Positions 17,694 to 25,854 of a stretch of DNA of 44,259 nucleotides are shown here, one piece after another. The stretch comes from Thiohalocapsa sp. ML1. GTDB lineage: Bacteria > Pseudomonadota > Gammaproteobacteria > Chromatiales > Chromatiaceae. The notes beneath the pieces were generated by a model, which made no database searches, was not told the origin of the DNA, and was given only the letters and a program-made list of their open reading frames with translations. Positions within the stretch are counted from its first letter, which is position 1, and every line of letters starts with the position of its first letter. Location of the stretch: assembly GCF_001469165.1 (NCBI RefSeq), contig NZ_JABX01000046.1, positions 1 to 44,259 on the forward strand, in the 5' to 3' direction. Position numbers and translations under genes: made by a program.

Positions 17694-18707
17694 CTACTGC
17701 GACTCCTGCTCCTGCGACTCCTGCTCCTGCGACTCCTGCTCCTGCGACTCCTGCTCCTGCGACTCCTGCTCCTGCGACTCCTGCTCTCGGCGCGGGTTGC
17801 GCTCGCCCTGTTGGCCGGTCATGCCGCTGTCGTCCTGGATCTCGAAGGCGGCAAACTCGGAGCGCGTGATGCGCTCGTTGCCGTAGCTGTCCACCTCCTC
17901 GAAGCGTTGCTCCAGCTCATCGTGCTGCTGGGCCTCCTCGCGGCTGATGACGCCGTCGTTGTTCCGGTCCAGACGCTCGAACAGCCGGGTCTTCTCGGGC
18001 GGCAGGTAGACCATATCGCGGTTCGGGTCGAACATGCCCGTGCCTGCCTGCTGCCCTTGCGGCCCGGCCTGCTGCTGCGCCTGCTGGGCGCCCTGCTGCT
18101 GGGCTTGCGGGTCCTGCTGCTGACCCTGTTCATCGGCCTGTGCCTGCTGCCGGACATCCTCGGGCAACCAGTAGGCGATGATGATGCGGCTCACCTGCGG
18201 TTGGCCCATGTTCGGCGCGCCGCCGGTGGCACCGAAGGCCGGGGCCTTTTGCACCTGATCGGGCGACACATCGAACACCAGGTGCTCCTCGCGCGCTAGC
18301 GGGTAGACGAAATGACCCACCGGCACGGCCACCTGGTCCCCCGCCTTGTTGTCGGCGAGCAGTTGGCTCTGCAGGATCACGAAGCGCAGCCGGCCCATAT
18401 CGTCCATCACCAGCTCCTTGACGGAACCGAGCTCCTTGCCGTCGCGGTTTTGTACCGACTTGTCCAGCCAGTTGCTGACCTGATAGCGGCCCGGGAGCTG
18501 CTTGGTCAGCGGCTGGTCCGTTCCGCCGCCCTGCTGGCCTTGCTGAGCCGCCATCGGCTGCCTCTGCTGCTGGCCGGTCGGGGCGCCGGCCCCGGTCTGC
18601 GCGACCGTGACGCCGGTCCACAGGCAGGCGGCACCAAGCGCGGCGGCGGCCGCAACGGCGGACATCCGGGACAGGGCGGCGGCATGCTTCGATTGCTCGT
18701 TGATCAT
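17694..18707 (-). CDS. Secreted PRC-barrel protein with EF-hand and QESQE-repeat tail
   Basis: 337 residues. Signal peptide ends near TVAQ. A Gln/Gly-rich linker precedes the PRC-barrel (SNWLDKSVQNRDGKELGSVK, then VPVGHFVYPLAREEHLVFDV, about 80-155). A second Gln-rich linker is followed by a canonical EF-hand: D247-x-N249-x-D251-G-x-I-x-x-x-E258. A degenerate second hand ends RSEFAAFE, as in the smaller PRC protein at 14857-15465. The C-terminus is a pure QESQE repeat encoded by a 15-bp tandem array. The start at 18707 has GAGGAG 7 bases upstream; an in-frame ATG at 18782 is less likely. Probably a calcium-binding envelope protein; role unknown. Confidence 0.87.
   Translation of the reverse strand: MINEQSKHAAALSRMSAVAAAAALGAACLWTGVTVAQTGAGAPTGQQQRQPMAAQQGQQGGGTDQPLTKQLPGRYQVSNWLDKSVQNRDGKELGSVKELVMDDMGRLRFVILQSQLLADNKAGDQVAVPVGHFVYPLAREEHLVFDVSPDQVQKAPAFGATGGAPNMGQPQVSRIIIAYWLPEDVRQQAQADEQGQQQDPQAQQQGAQQAQQQAGPQGQQAGTGMFDPNRDMVYLPPEKTRLFERLDRNNDGVISREEAQQHDELEQRFEEVDSYGNERITRSEFAAFEIQDDSGMTGQQGERNPRREQESQEQESQEQESQEQESQEQESQEQESQ
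17701..17786. repeat. 15-bp coding minisatellite in PRC protein tail
   Basis: GACTCCTGCTCCTGC is repeated five times exactly, with a diverged sixth copy. On the coding (minus) strand it encodes the QESQE repeat that forms the C-terminal tail. The lack of synonymous drift between units suggests recent expansion or homogenisation. Confidence 0.95.
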
Positions 18708-19193
18708 GATTGTGCTCCTCGTGGTTGTTGCGTGGCAGGGAGGCCGCAGCACGCGGCCACAACTCGCCCAACTGGTTTGCAAGCACGGGGCCAGGGCGCG
18801 GCGGTTGCTGCCGACGCCGCCTGGCTCAGGACCGGGATGGGCGAATGCGCCCGGAGCCGGTGCCGCCGCCGGGTAGCGGCCAACTGAGCGCGAGATTGTC
18901 TTGTTTGGCAGCGAAACCCGACCTTAAGGGCATCGAATTCGATCCCGACGAACGGCGGGCCGGTCCATGGCCGATTTGGATGATCCGCCCACCCCGGCGA
19001 GCGCGAGGCGTTCTGCTACCTGCTTGCATGTGCGCGGTTCGGGCGCGGAGCGCCCGCAGACGCACGGGCTCTGCAAGCAACCCGGGCTTGCGCCTCGCTA
19101 CTAACGTTTGGCAGCTATGCCTTCGGCGCCGGGAGCGTGCGGCGGAGCCGCGGAGACGGCGTGCCGAGGCGGACGCCTGGGCACGCGCACACA
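18708..19193. other. Intergenic region without recognised genes
   Basis: 486 bases between the PRC gene start and the bchE terminator, both on the minus strand. It should contain the PRC gene promoter. Frames here give only Arg/Ala-rich low-complexity peptides, and I see no repeat family or RNA gene. Confidence 0.5.
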
Positions 19194-19195
19194 TG

Positions 19196-19219
19196 AAAAC
19201 GCCCCCGGTCGGGGGCGTT
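19196..19219 (-). terminator. Rho-independent terminator of bchE
   Basis: Perfect 9-bp stem, AACGCCCCC at 19198-19206 pairing with GGGGGCGTT at 19211-19219 around a 4-base loop. On the minus strand it is followed by a T-run (TTTTC). It lies about 52 bases after the bchE stop. Confidence 0.9.
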
Positions 19220-19271
19220 CTTGCGGTTGGGCCAGGGGCCGGCGGTGCCGGCCCCTGAGGCGGGCAGGGGG

Positions 19272-21050
19272 CTAGGCCTGCTCGGCGACGGCGGCCTTCT
19301 CCTTCGGCCTGCCGATGGCGGAGATGGGCACGGCGACCTCGCCCGGGCCGTTGTACTGGGCGATCTGTTCGTCGGTCATCTGCTGGTTGCCGCCGCCGCA
19401 GGCCATGGCGGCATGGGCCGGCTCGGCACCGCCGCAGGCCTTGATGGAGGCCATGACGCCGCTGGGCTGGATCATTGCAGCCGGCCGTCTCACGACCTCG
19501 GGCTTGACCGTGCCTTCCAGTGGGCGTTTGGCCGCCGGTGCCTGCTTCCAGGCGTTGTGATCTGGTTCCTCGATCTTGGACGCGGACTTGTCGTAGTCGA
19601 AGCGGATCAGCTTCTTGAACATCGGCCCCCAGTAGTTCTGCTGGCCGAGCTGGTAGAACTTGCGCTGGAGGGCGCTCTGGAAGAAGGCCTTGATGCAGCC
19701 GATGAGATAGCGGCGGCGGAAGGGATCCTTCACCCAGGGGTACTGGAACAGCATGCGCTTCATGTAGAAGCGCCGATAATTGGCCATAACGCCATCGAGC
19801 AGCTCGGCGCGGTCGATGTTGTCCGGCTTCATGATGGGCGAGACGAAGTTGTACTTGGAGTAGTCGAACACCTCGACCTTCTCGCCCAGCTCCGTGAACA
19901 TGTCGGAGAAGGGCCAGGGGGTGAACATGGACCAGTTGGCCATGTCGGCGCCCCAGTCCATGACCAACTGGTAGGTCTCTTCCAGGGTCTCGCGCGTCTC
20001 GTTCTCGAGGCCGACGATGAACTGCGCCTCGGTGACGATGCCGTTTTGCTGCAGGAGCTCGATGGCGCGCTTGTTCTGCGCAACGGTGGTTTCCTTGACG
20101 AAGCGGTCGAGGTTGAGCTGCGCCGCCGCCTCGGTGCCGAGCGAGATGTGCACGAGCCCGGCCTTGCGATAGAAGGGCAGCAGCTCCTCGTCGCGCATGA
20201 CGTCCGTCACGCGGGTGTTGATGCCCCAATGGATGCCCAGGTCGCGGTCGATGAGCTCCTGGCAGAACTCGATGAACTTGGCGCGGTTGATGGTGGGCTC
20301 CTCGTCGGCGAGGATGAAGAAGCCGACGCCGTGCACCTTCACCAGCTCCTCGATCTCGTCCACCATGGCCTTGGGGCTGCGCACGCGGTAGTCGCGCCAA
20401 AACTTCCATTGCGAGCAGAAGCTGCAGGTGAAGGGGCAGCCGCGGGCCATGTTCGGGGTGGCCACCGGCACGCCGAGCGGGATGTAGGTGTACTTTTTCC
20501 AGTCCAGCAGACCCCAGTCCGCCCGGATGCTGTCGATGTCCTTGATGGAAGGCTCGGCCGGGGTCGCGACCACGGCGCCGTCGTTGCCCAGGAAGGCGAT
20601 GCCGTTGATCTGGTCGCGCTCGTTCGGCCAACGCCCCTCGTCGATGGCGCGCACCAGGTTCAGCGTGACCGCCTCGCCTTCGCCGCGGACGATGACGTCG
20701 ATCCAGGGCGCCTCGCCGAGCACCTGCTTGAACATGAAGGTCGGGTGGATGCCGCCGAGGACGGTGACGGCGTTCGGGCACTCCTCCTTGGCGATCTTGA
20801 GCACCCGCTGCGCGACGTAGATCATCGGCGTCATGGCCGTGGTGGCGACCACGTCGGCCCCGGCCTCGCGGATGGCGATGCGCAACTGCTCGTCATTCAG
20901 GCCGTCCACCAGGGCATCGACGAACACATAGTCGTTGTAGCCGCCGGCCTTGAGGTAGCCGGCGATGTAGGTGACCCAGGCCGGCGACCAGTTGCCGGCG
21001 ATATCGGCGGCGCCGGCGCTGTAGTTGGGATGGACGAAGAGAATGCGCAT
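19272..21050 (-). CDS. bchE: Magnesium-protoporphyrin IX monomethyl ester anaerobic oxidative cyclase
   Basis: 592-residue B12-binding radical SAM enzyme that builds the isocyclic E ring of (bacterio)chlorophyll without O2. The N-terminus [21 protein letters not shown] begins the cobalamin-binding domain. The radical SAM cluster motif CPFTCSFC gives C205, C209 and C212, followed by [20 protein letters not shown] and [16 protein letters not shown], all strongly characteristic of BchE. The C-terminal about 90 residues are a low-complexity extension with a glycine-cysteine motif (ACGGGNQQ). The ATG at 21050 has GGAG 7 bases upstream; an in-frame ATG at 21092 lacks support. This gene marks the organism as an anoxygenic phototroph. 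It is divergent from cobF. Confidence 0.96.
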   Translation of the reverse strand: MRILFVHPNYSAGAADIAGNWSPAWVTYIAGYLKAGGYNDYVFVDALVDGLNDEQLRIAIREAGADVVATTAMTPMIYVAQRVLKIAKEECPNAVTVLGGIHPTFMFKQVLGEAPWIDVIVRGEGEAVTLNLVRAIDEGRWPNERDQINGIAFLGNDGAVVATPAEPSIKDIDSIRADWGLLDWKKYTYIPLGVPVATPNMARGCPFTCSFCSQWKFWRDYRVRSPKAMVDEIEELVKVHGVGFFILADEEPTINRAKFIEFCQELIDRDLGIHWGINTRVTDVMRDEELLPFYRKAGLVHISLGTEAAAQLNLDRFVKETTVAQNKRAIELLQQNGIVTEAQFIVGLENETRETLEETYQLVMDWGADMANWSMFTPWPFSDMFTELGEKVEVFDYSKYNFVSPIMKPDNIDRAELLDGVMANYRRFYMKRMLFQYPWVKDPFRRRYLIGCIKAFFQSALQRKFYQLGQQNYWGPMFKKLIRFDYDKSASKIEEPDHNAWKQAPAAKRPLEGTVKPEVVRRPAAMIQPSGVMASIKACGGAEPAHAAMACGGGNQQMTDEQIAQYNGPGEVAVPISAIGRPKEKAAVAEQA

Positions 21051-21236
21051 GAATCGGCTCCGTGTCGGTGAGCGGCGGTCGCGGACAGGCACCGGCGACT
21101 GCGGGTGATCGGCAGCGGCGGGGCGGTTTCGCCCGGCAGTGCCAGCTTGGGTCTCTGTTGCGGAGTGTCGGCAACCTGGCCGGCCGCGTCATTGAGCCCG
21201 GTCTATCGATGTGTCGGTCGGTGCGTCGGTTGGCCC

Positions 21237-21259
21237 GGCCGGCACGCGCCGTGCCGGCC
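21237..21259. promoter_or_regulatory. 9-bp hairpin in the bchE-cobF intergenic region
   Basis: GGCCGGCAC (21237-21245) pairs perfectly with GTGCCGGCC (21251-21259) around GCGCC. It would form in a bchE leader transcript or in a long cobF leader. No T-tract follows, so it is not an obvious terminator. The rest of 21051-21385 holds the palindrome at 21354 and nothing else I can name. Confidence 0.4.
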
Positions 21260-21353
21260 GATGGCCACTGTCCGACTCGTCTGCTCGGGATGGTACTGCG
21301 CCGGGCGCCCATCGCCAGCAACAGAAGTGTCATTCCGCGATTCCTTTGACCGG

Positions 21354-21371
21354 TGTCAAGCTGGCTGGACA
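21354..21371. promoter_or_regulatory. Candidate PpsR/CrtJ operator (TGTcN10gACA)
   Basis: TGTCAAGCTGGCTGGACA matches the full PpsR/CrtJ consensus TGT-c-N10-g-ACA, including the inner C and G. It lies between bchE and cobF, 15 bases before the likely cobF start and about 300 before that of bchE. PpsR/CrtJ represses bacteriochlorophyll genes, including bchE, under oxygen in other purple bacteria. Only one copy is visible, whereas paired sites are common, and the position is closer to cobF. Confidence 0.5.
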
Positions 21372-21385
21372 CTTGGCTTTGCAAG

Positions 21386-22180
21386 ATGGCCTCGATGAAG
21401 CACTGCTACCTGATCGGCATCGGCCCCGGGCATCCGGATTTCCTGACCCTCGAAGGGCTTAACGCGCTACGTTGTGTGGACTTGTTCCTGATCCTCGAGA
21501 AGGAGGGCCGTGGCAAGGACGAACTGACGGCGCTCCGCCACGACATCCTCCAGCGTGTGCGCCCGGATGGCGGCTACCGGGAGCTCAGCGTGCCGAGCCC
21601 GGCGCGCCCGCGCGCGGTGGACCAGGACGCCGCCGCCTACCATGCCGTTGTCGACGCCTGGCACGCGGAGAAGCGGCGCCTGTTCCGGGGCGTGCTGGAG
21701 CGGGAGCTGGCCGACGGCGAGGCGGCGGGGCTCATGCTCTGGGGCGACCCGACGCTCTATGACCAGACCATCAGCATGTTGACCCGGGTGGTGCAGGAAC
21801 TGCCGGAGCCCCTGGGGCTCAGCGTGATCCCCGGCATCAGCGCGGTGCAGGTGCTCTGTGCACGGCACCGCATCCCGCTGAATCGCGTCGGGGAGTCGGT
21901 CAGTATCATCACCGGCCGGGAGGCGGAGCAGGTGGACCCGGCGAGCGTGCACAACACCGTCGTCATGCTCGATTACAACGCGTCTTTCCGGCGCTTCGTC
22001 GGGCAGGACATGGATATCTACTGGGGCGGGTATCTCGGCGCGCCGGACGAGGTGCTGGTCGCCGGGCGGCTCGATGACGTGCACGACGAGCTGCTGCGCC
22101 TCAAGGCGGCGCTGCGCGAGCAGAAGGGCTGGCTCATGGACACCTATCTGCTGCGCCGACGCGGCACCGACGAGGGCTGA
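21386..22180 (+). CDS. cobF: Precorrin-6A synthase (deacetylating)
   Basis: 264-residue SAM-dependent methyltransferase of the tetrapyrrole (CobA/CbiF) fold. CobF methylates C1 and removes the acetyl group of precorrin-5 in the aerobic cobalamin route. Diagnostic segments: YLIGIGPGHPDFLTLEGLNAL, LMLWGDPTLYDQTI, VIPGISAVQVLCARHRIPLNRVGE, VVMLDYNASF and DMDIYWGGYLGAPDEVLVAGRL. ATGs at 21386 and 21395 are both plausible with weak ribosome sites; a GTG at 21353 would place the start inside the palindrome and is disfavoured. It stands alone here without other cob genes but divergent from bchE, whose product needs cobalamin. Confidence 0.93.
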   Translation: MASMKHCYLIGIGPGHPDFLTLEGLNALRCVDLFLILEKEGRGKDELTALRHDILQRVRPDGGYRELSVPSPARPRAVDQDAAAYHAVVDAWHAEKRRLFRGVLERELADGEAAGLMLWGDPTLYDQTISMLTRVVQELPEPLGLSVIPGISAVQVLCARHRIPLNRVGESVSIITGREAEQVDPASVHNTVVMLDYNASFRRFVGQDMDIYWGGYLGAPDEVLVAGRLDDVHDELLRLKAALREQKGWLMDTYLLRRRGTDEG

Positions 22181-22248
22181 GAGAAGACTCGTACAATCGT
22201 CGCAGCGGAGGCCAACGTCGGGCGATCCCCATCAAGGCAGAGCCGCTT

Positions 22249-22449
22249 CCTCGGCCCTCGGCCCTCGGCCCCTTCCCCCCAAGCTGTCGCAGATCCGCCC
22301 GAGCGTCGCATCCCCGACAGGCCTGCCGGGGCATGCGCATGGCCGCGCCTCGGGATGTGGGCCTGGGTTTGATACGGCCGGGGAGGGCGTTACGCGCAAG
22401 GCCAAGGGCCGAGGAGGCTCCCTTGGCCTAAGGTCCTTGGCTCTCGGCT
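22249..22449. repeat. Two heptamer GGGCCGA arrays
   Basis: TCGGCCC-type heptamers run from 22249 to about 22275 (three units). A second array at 22396-22449 reads GGCCAAGGGCCGAGGAGG, then CTCCC and an imperfect inverse (TTGGCCTAAGGTCCTTGG), forming a stem-loop like the one at 14575. Together they fill much of 22181-22542 between cobF and the next gene. No other feature is visible there. Confidence 0.8.
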
Positions 22450-22542
22450 AGCTGGCCCGTTACTTGCTTTTGCTTGCTCCAGATCAGGTTTCACATCCAC
22501 CGCGGCCCCCACGGGTGACCGCAGCCATTCGATGACGCGCCC

Positions 22543-22881
22543 ATGACGCTGACCAAGCCAGACCTGCAGGACTACCTGCAACTCTTCAGCCAGTACGGTG
22601 GTGACCTAGGCGAGCTCTACCGGGCGCCCGACGATGAGCGCTATGCGCTGTTGTTCGAGCAGGTGATGCGCCTCCTGGTGCGGCCCTCGCTGTTCAACCT
22701 GCGGCTGCCGGACACGTTCCGCACCGCGGCCCGCCGCTATCAGGACGGCCACCAGTCCACGGTGGCAAGTTTGCGCCAGCCCGCCAATCGGCACTTTCTG
22801 CTCTGCGAGCTGCATGACTGGATCATGCTCAAGGGTGGGCTCTCGGCGCGCCGCGACGCCGCCCAGTCCGACGCGAGCTGA
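22543..22881 (+). CDS. Small conserved-looking protein of unknown function
   Basis: 112 residues, predicted soluble and helical, with no signal peptide or membrane segment. The composition is ordinary (DLQDYLQLFSQYGGDLGELY, ERYALLFEQVMRLLVRPSLF, NRHFLLCELHDWIMLKGGLS), unlike the Arg/Ala-rich shadow frames around it, which supports a real gene. I recognise no family. The ribosome site before the ATG at 22543 is weak. It converges with the DUF4124 gene, with 14 bases between stops. Confidence 0.6.
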   Translation: MTLTKPDLQDYLQLFSQYGGDLGELYRAPDDERYALLFEQVMRLLVRPSLFNLRLPDTFRTAARRYQDGHQSTVASLRQPANRHFLLCELHDWIMLKGGLSARRDAAQSDAS

Positions 22882-22895
22882 CGCGCGCCGGGCGC

Positions 22896-23360
22896 TCAGC
22901 GGGTGCTGCGCTCGCTCGGCAGCGAGCCGCCACCGCGTGCGCGGGACTCCCCGGCAAAGCCGCCTGCGCCCTGCGAGACGCGGTCCGGGGAGCGGGCACG
23001 GCGCACCGCCTCGTCCTCCTGCCAATTGATCGGCGGTCGCTTGGTCGCGCCCGCGGCCTGCTGCTCTGCCGCCTGGGGTGGCTCGGGGGCGGTGCCGGCG
23101 GCCGGCGGTGGTCGCTGGCCGCCGCCGCCGCGCGGCTGCATGCTCTGCACGCGCTGGTCGGCGGCGTTCACGTCCGCGTCGTTCGGCGGCGGATCGATGC
23201 GGATGCTCTGGACGCGCTCGGGGTCCGCGCCCACCAGCGGCGAGGACGAGTAGACGACGTTGCCGTCCTCGTCCACCCCCTTGTAGACCTCTGCGCAGAC
23301 GAGGCTTGTTGCAGCCAGCAACAGCGTGCCGGCCAGGGCCTGGATGCGGGATTGGTTCAT
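22896..23360 (-). CDS. DUF4124 domain-containing exported protein
   Basis: 154 residues with a signal peptide (IQALAGTLLLAATSLVCA) followed at once by the DUF4124 start EVYKGVDEDGNVVYSSSP, a short beta-rich motif common in gammaproteobacterial envelope proteins. The rest is Pro/Gly/Gln-rich and probably disordered. The ATG at 23360 has AGGAGG 11 bases upstream; the longer open frame to 23570 is Pro/Ala-rich and rejected. Function unknown. It lies 118 bases downstream of the DUF302 gene on the same strand and could be co-transcribed. Confidence 0.85.
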   Translation of the reverse strand: MNQSRIQALAGTLLLAATSLVCAEVYKGVDEDGNVVYSSSPLVGADPERVQSIRIDPPPNDADVNAADQRVQSMQPRGGGGQRPPPAAGTAPEPPQAAEQQAAGATKRPPINWQEDEAVRRARSPDRVSQGAGGFAGESRARGGGSLPSERSTR

Positions 23361-23478
23361 TCGCCGATGCGCCTCCTGAAACGGGGTTGCGGGACATCGG
23401 GCCGAAGTGTACTGCGCGGTCGCGTCCGGGGCGCCCCCGCCGGCCACCCGCGCCGGCCTCCTGGCCGGCGGCGCGGGC

Positions 23479-24030
23479 TCAGAAGACGCCGGTGGCACCG
23501 GCGGTGATGATGGACAGCATCTCGCCGTTGATGCTGATGGCGATGGCCTGGAGCTCCGCCGGCAGCTCATAGGCGTTGATGATCATGTCCAGGTTCAGCA
23601 TTTCGAGCCAGTAGCGGCCGTCGTTGTCCTGCACCAGTGCGATGCTGCAGGGCATGTAGGCCGCGTAGATGGTGTTGAAGCGCACCATCTTGATGGCGTC
23701 CTCGGGGCGGCAGAACTGGAAGATCTCCAGCCGCGGCGACTCCAGCCCGCGCGCCTCGAGCTCGGCGCTGACGTTCTGGTGGCCGACCAGCTTCATGTTG
23801 AGCTCGACGGCCTTGGAGTTCATCGCGTCGATGGCGTCCTCCGGTGTCACGCCCTCGGCGAGGCCGATCTTGAGCACCGTCTGGCCGATCTCGTACATGT
23901 TCACTTCCGGCGCCGGGGCCGGGTCGGCGGCGATGGCGACCGCCGACAAGGTGCCGAGCAGCAGGCAAGCCGCGAGGCGGGAAAGCGCTGCTGAGGTCAT
24001 CGTGGCTGAGGTCATCGTGGCTGAGGTCAT
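23479..24030 (-). CDS. DUF302 family exported protein
   Basis: 183 residues with a signal peptide (LSRLAACLLLGTLSAVAIAADP) and a DUF302 body (NSKAVELNMKLVGHQNVSAELEARGLESPRLEIFQFCRPEDA, then MPCSIALVQDNDGRYWLEMLNLDMII). DUF302 proteins are small, often next to cytochromes, with unknown role. The start lies in three exact or near-exact copies of a 15-bp unit, giving three in-frame ATGs (24030, 24015, 24000); only the first has an AAGGAG at a proper distance. It follows the diheme cytochrome gene by 65 bases and is probably in the same operon. Confidence 0.85.
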   Translation of the reverse strand: MTSATMTSATMTSAALSRLAACLLLGTLSAVAIAADPAPAPEVNMYEIGQTVLKIGLAEGVTPEDAIDAMNSKAVELNMKLVGHQNVSAELEARGLESPRLEIFQFCRPEDAIKMVRFNTIYAAYMPCSIALVQDNDGRYWLEMLNLDMIINAYELPAELQAIAISINGEMLSIITAGATGVF

Positions 24031-24095
24031 CGTGGTTGACTCCTTCGGTGGAGCGCCGGGTTGGCGGCGGGGACGCGCTGAGGCTTGCCCGGCGG

Positions 24096-24779
24096 TCATT
24101 TCTTGTCGTCTTCTTCTTTCTTATCGTCGAGGGTCGCGATGAACGCGAGGATGTCGAGCAGATCGTCGTCCTCGTAGTCCACGAAGGTCTCGTCCTCGGG
24201 GTCGTCGGCGTGGATGCGCTCCTTGTTCTTGAACATGTCGATCTGGCGCAGCAGGTACTCGTGATATTGGCCGCGCAGCGGCGGCGACTCCTTGCGTCGC
24301 TTGCCCTCGCCGGCACGGCCGTGACAGGTCCTGCAATCGAACCTGTACATGCGCCCACCCTTGCGCGCGTTGCCGTCCTCGGGCCCCGGCACGTCGAGGT
24401 CGATCTCGAGGTCCGACACGTAGGCCGAGAGGTTCACGAGGTCCTGGTCCTCGGCGGTCTTGAGCGAGCCGACCACGAGCATGGCGTCGTAGCCGCGCGC
24501 GCCGGATTGATAGTCCTGCAGCGCGTTGATCAGGTAATACTCGGGCAGCCCGGCGATGCGCGGGTACTTGCCCCCGAGGATGCCCTGGCCGGACTTGCCG
24601 TGGCAGAGCGCACATTGGCGGTACATGACCTCGCCGGCTTGCCGGTCGGGCTGCATGTCCAGCAGGTCGACGGCGTCGTCCTCGTCGTCGGCGGCGAAGG
24701 CGAGTGGTGCCGCGAGCAGGAGGCAAAGCAGACAGGTCAGCGCGCTTATGCGCGCAGAAAACGGGCGTATCGAGACCAT
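24096..24779 (-). CDS. Diheme cytochrome c (c4-like)
   Basis: 227 residues with a signal peptide (ISALTCLLCLLLAAPLAFA) and two class I cytochrome c domains, with heme sites C56-ALCH60 and C149-RTCH153. The first domain has the c4-like run GKSGQGILGGKYPRIAGLPEYYLINALQDYQSGARGYDAM. An acidic linker and a lysine/aspartate-rich C-terminus (DDKKEEDDKK) flank it. Predicted soluble periplasmic electron carrier. The start at 24779 has GGAG 9 bases upstream. It leads the pair with DUF302. Confidence 0.9.
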   Translation of the reverse strand: MVSIRPFSARISALTCLLCLLLAAPLAFAADDEDDAVDLLDMQPDRQAGEVMYRQCALCHGKSGQGILGGKYPRIAGLPEYYLINALQDYQSGARGYDAMLVVGSLKTAEDQDLVNLSAYVSDLEIDLDVPGPEDGNARKGGRMYRFDCRTCHGRAGEGKRRKESPPLRGQYHEYLLRQIDMFKNKERIHADDPEDETFVDYEDDDLLDILAFIATLDDKKEEDDKK

Positions 24780-25095
24780 GGGCAGACGCTCCAGCAGTCC
24801 TGACGGGTCATCGGACGGCCCAGGCTCGGGCCAGCCCGCTTGGGCCGCGGTGCTGCGGTGCGCACCGTGACGCCGCCACGTCGTAGTTGTCGAAGGGTTT
24901 GTGGCCGCGTCGGCAAGGCCCCAAGCGGGGCCCGGCTGCACGGGTCGGGCGCACCCGGTTCTCCGTCGGGCATCGTCCCGGCCGGAGACCTCAGCGGCCC
25001 TCCGGCGGCCGGTAACATAGAAGATCGGTTGGTCTGCTGCAACCGCGCGGCGTATTGGGGGTTTGTGGCCGGCTCTATTCCAGCAGGCCGCGGGT
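24780..25095. other. Intergenic region between DUF429 gene and cytochrome c gene
   Basis: 316 bases, presumably carrying the promoter of the diheme cytochrome operon and the end of the DUF429 transcript. A GGCCCC-AAGC-GGGGCC hairpin lies at about 24926-24941. I looked for a tRNA-like fold here and found none. No T-tract terminator is visible. Confidence 0.4.
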
Positions 25096-25854
25096 TCAGA
25101 TGTGTACGTACAGGAGCGCCATCGGCAGCCCCAAGGCGTCGTGCTCCGGCACCGTCGGCAGCCGTCGGCGGCAGGCGTCCGCGCCCAGCGCCGCGGCGGC
25201 CGTGACGGCCAGCACCGCGGCATCGACGATGTCGTCCGTCGCCAGCGCGGCGCGCGGATGCTCGCCGCGGAGCGCCGCGATCTGCGCCACGCAAGCGGGC
25301 GCCAGCGCTTGCAGCACCTGCACGCGCTCGGCCTGGCCCTGGGGCGTGCGCTTGTTCTGGGCCATCGGCCGTCCGCCCGCGAGTCCCCAGAAGCACAGCT
25401 CCGGGTGCGCCTCCAGCAACCGCTCGCACAAACCGGGTGCGGCGGCGAGGGCGTGGTCCAGCTCGCGGATCTTTGCGGCGATGTTCCAGGTCTGCTGCGA
25501 CAGCGCCACGCCGGTGCAGCGGCGGTTGATGGCGCAGGCGCCTACATAGTCGCCCGCCGCGAGGGCCGCGCGGCAGGGCGGTCTGAACACGCTGCTCGCC
25601 CGCGGGCGGCCGAGCAGCGCCCGCGCGGCGCGGTCGCAGGCGCGCTCGTCCGGACCCTGGCTGACGAGGCCGATGGGCATGTCGATGAGCGCGAGCGCGG
25701 CGGTGTCGAGCACGGGCGTGAGCGCATCGATGCTCGCCGCGACGCCGCCGTCCCAGCCGGACGCGGCGCGCCGGCACCAGACCCAGCCGGCGCGACAGCC
25801 GTCGATGCCGACCGTCGGCGCGCCGGACGGCGGCAGCGGGGCAGCGACTGTCAT
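25096..25854 (-). CDS. DUF429 domain-containing protein
   Basis: 252 residues, predicted cytoplasmic. The start VGIDGCRAGWVWCRR and the later ALIDMPIGL, RPPCRAALAAGDYVGACAINRRCTG and HPELCFWGLAGGRPMAQNKRTPQG segments are characteristic of DUF429, a predicted RNase H-like fold nuclease family. Its ATG overlaps the stop of the upstream FAD oxidoreductase (ATGA), so it closes the five-gene minus-strand run. Enzymatic role is not established. Confidence 0.9.
   Translation of the reverse strand: MTVAAPLPPSGAPTVGIDGCRAGWVWCRRAASGWDGGVAASIDALTPVLDTAALALIDMPIGLVSQGPDERACDRAARALLGRPRASSVFRPPCRAALAAGDYVGACAINRRCTGVALSQQTWNIAAKIRELDHALAAAPGLCERLLEAHPELCFWGLAGGRPMAQNKRTPQGQAERVQVLQALAPACVAQIAALRGEHPRAALATDDIVDAAVLAVTAAAALGADACRRRLPTVPEHDALGLPMALLYVHI

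Noticed and set aside
16934-17869. Plus-strand 311-residue frame
   Set aside because: It overlaps the PRC-protein tail antisense, is built from the 15-bp arrays (RMVVV and ATPAP repeats), and has no recognisable domain.
21051-21385. Cobalamin riboswitch upstream of cobF or bchE
   Set aside because: A GCCACTG string and an AGCCCGG string occur, but the GCAACTGT-type core is absent and the order is wrong for a B12 element.
24900-25095. Possible tRNA remnant
   Set aside because: No cloverleaf can be drawn, and no GGTTCGA T-loop or CCA end is present.
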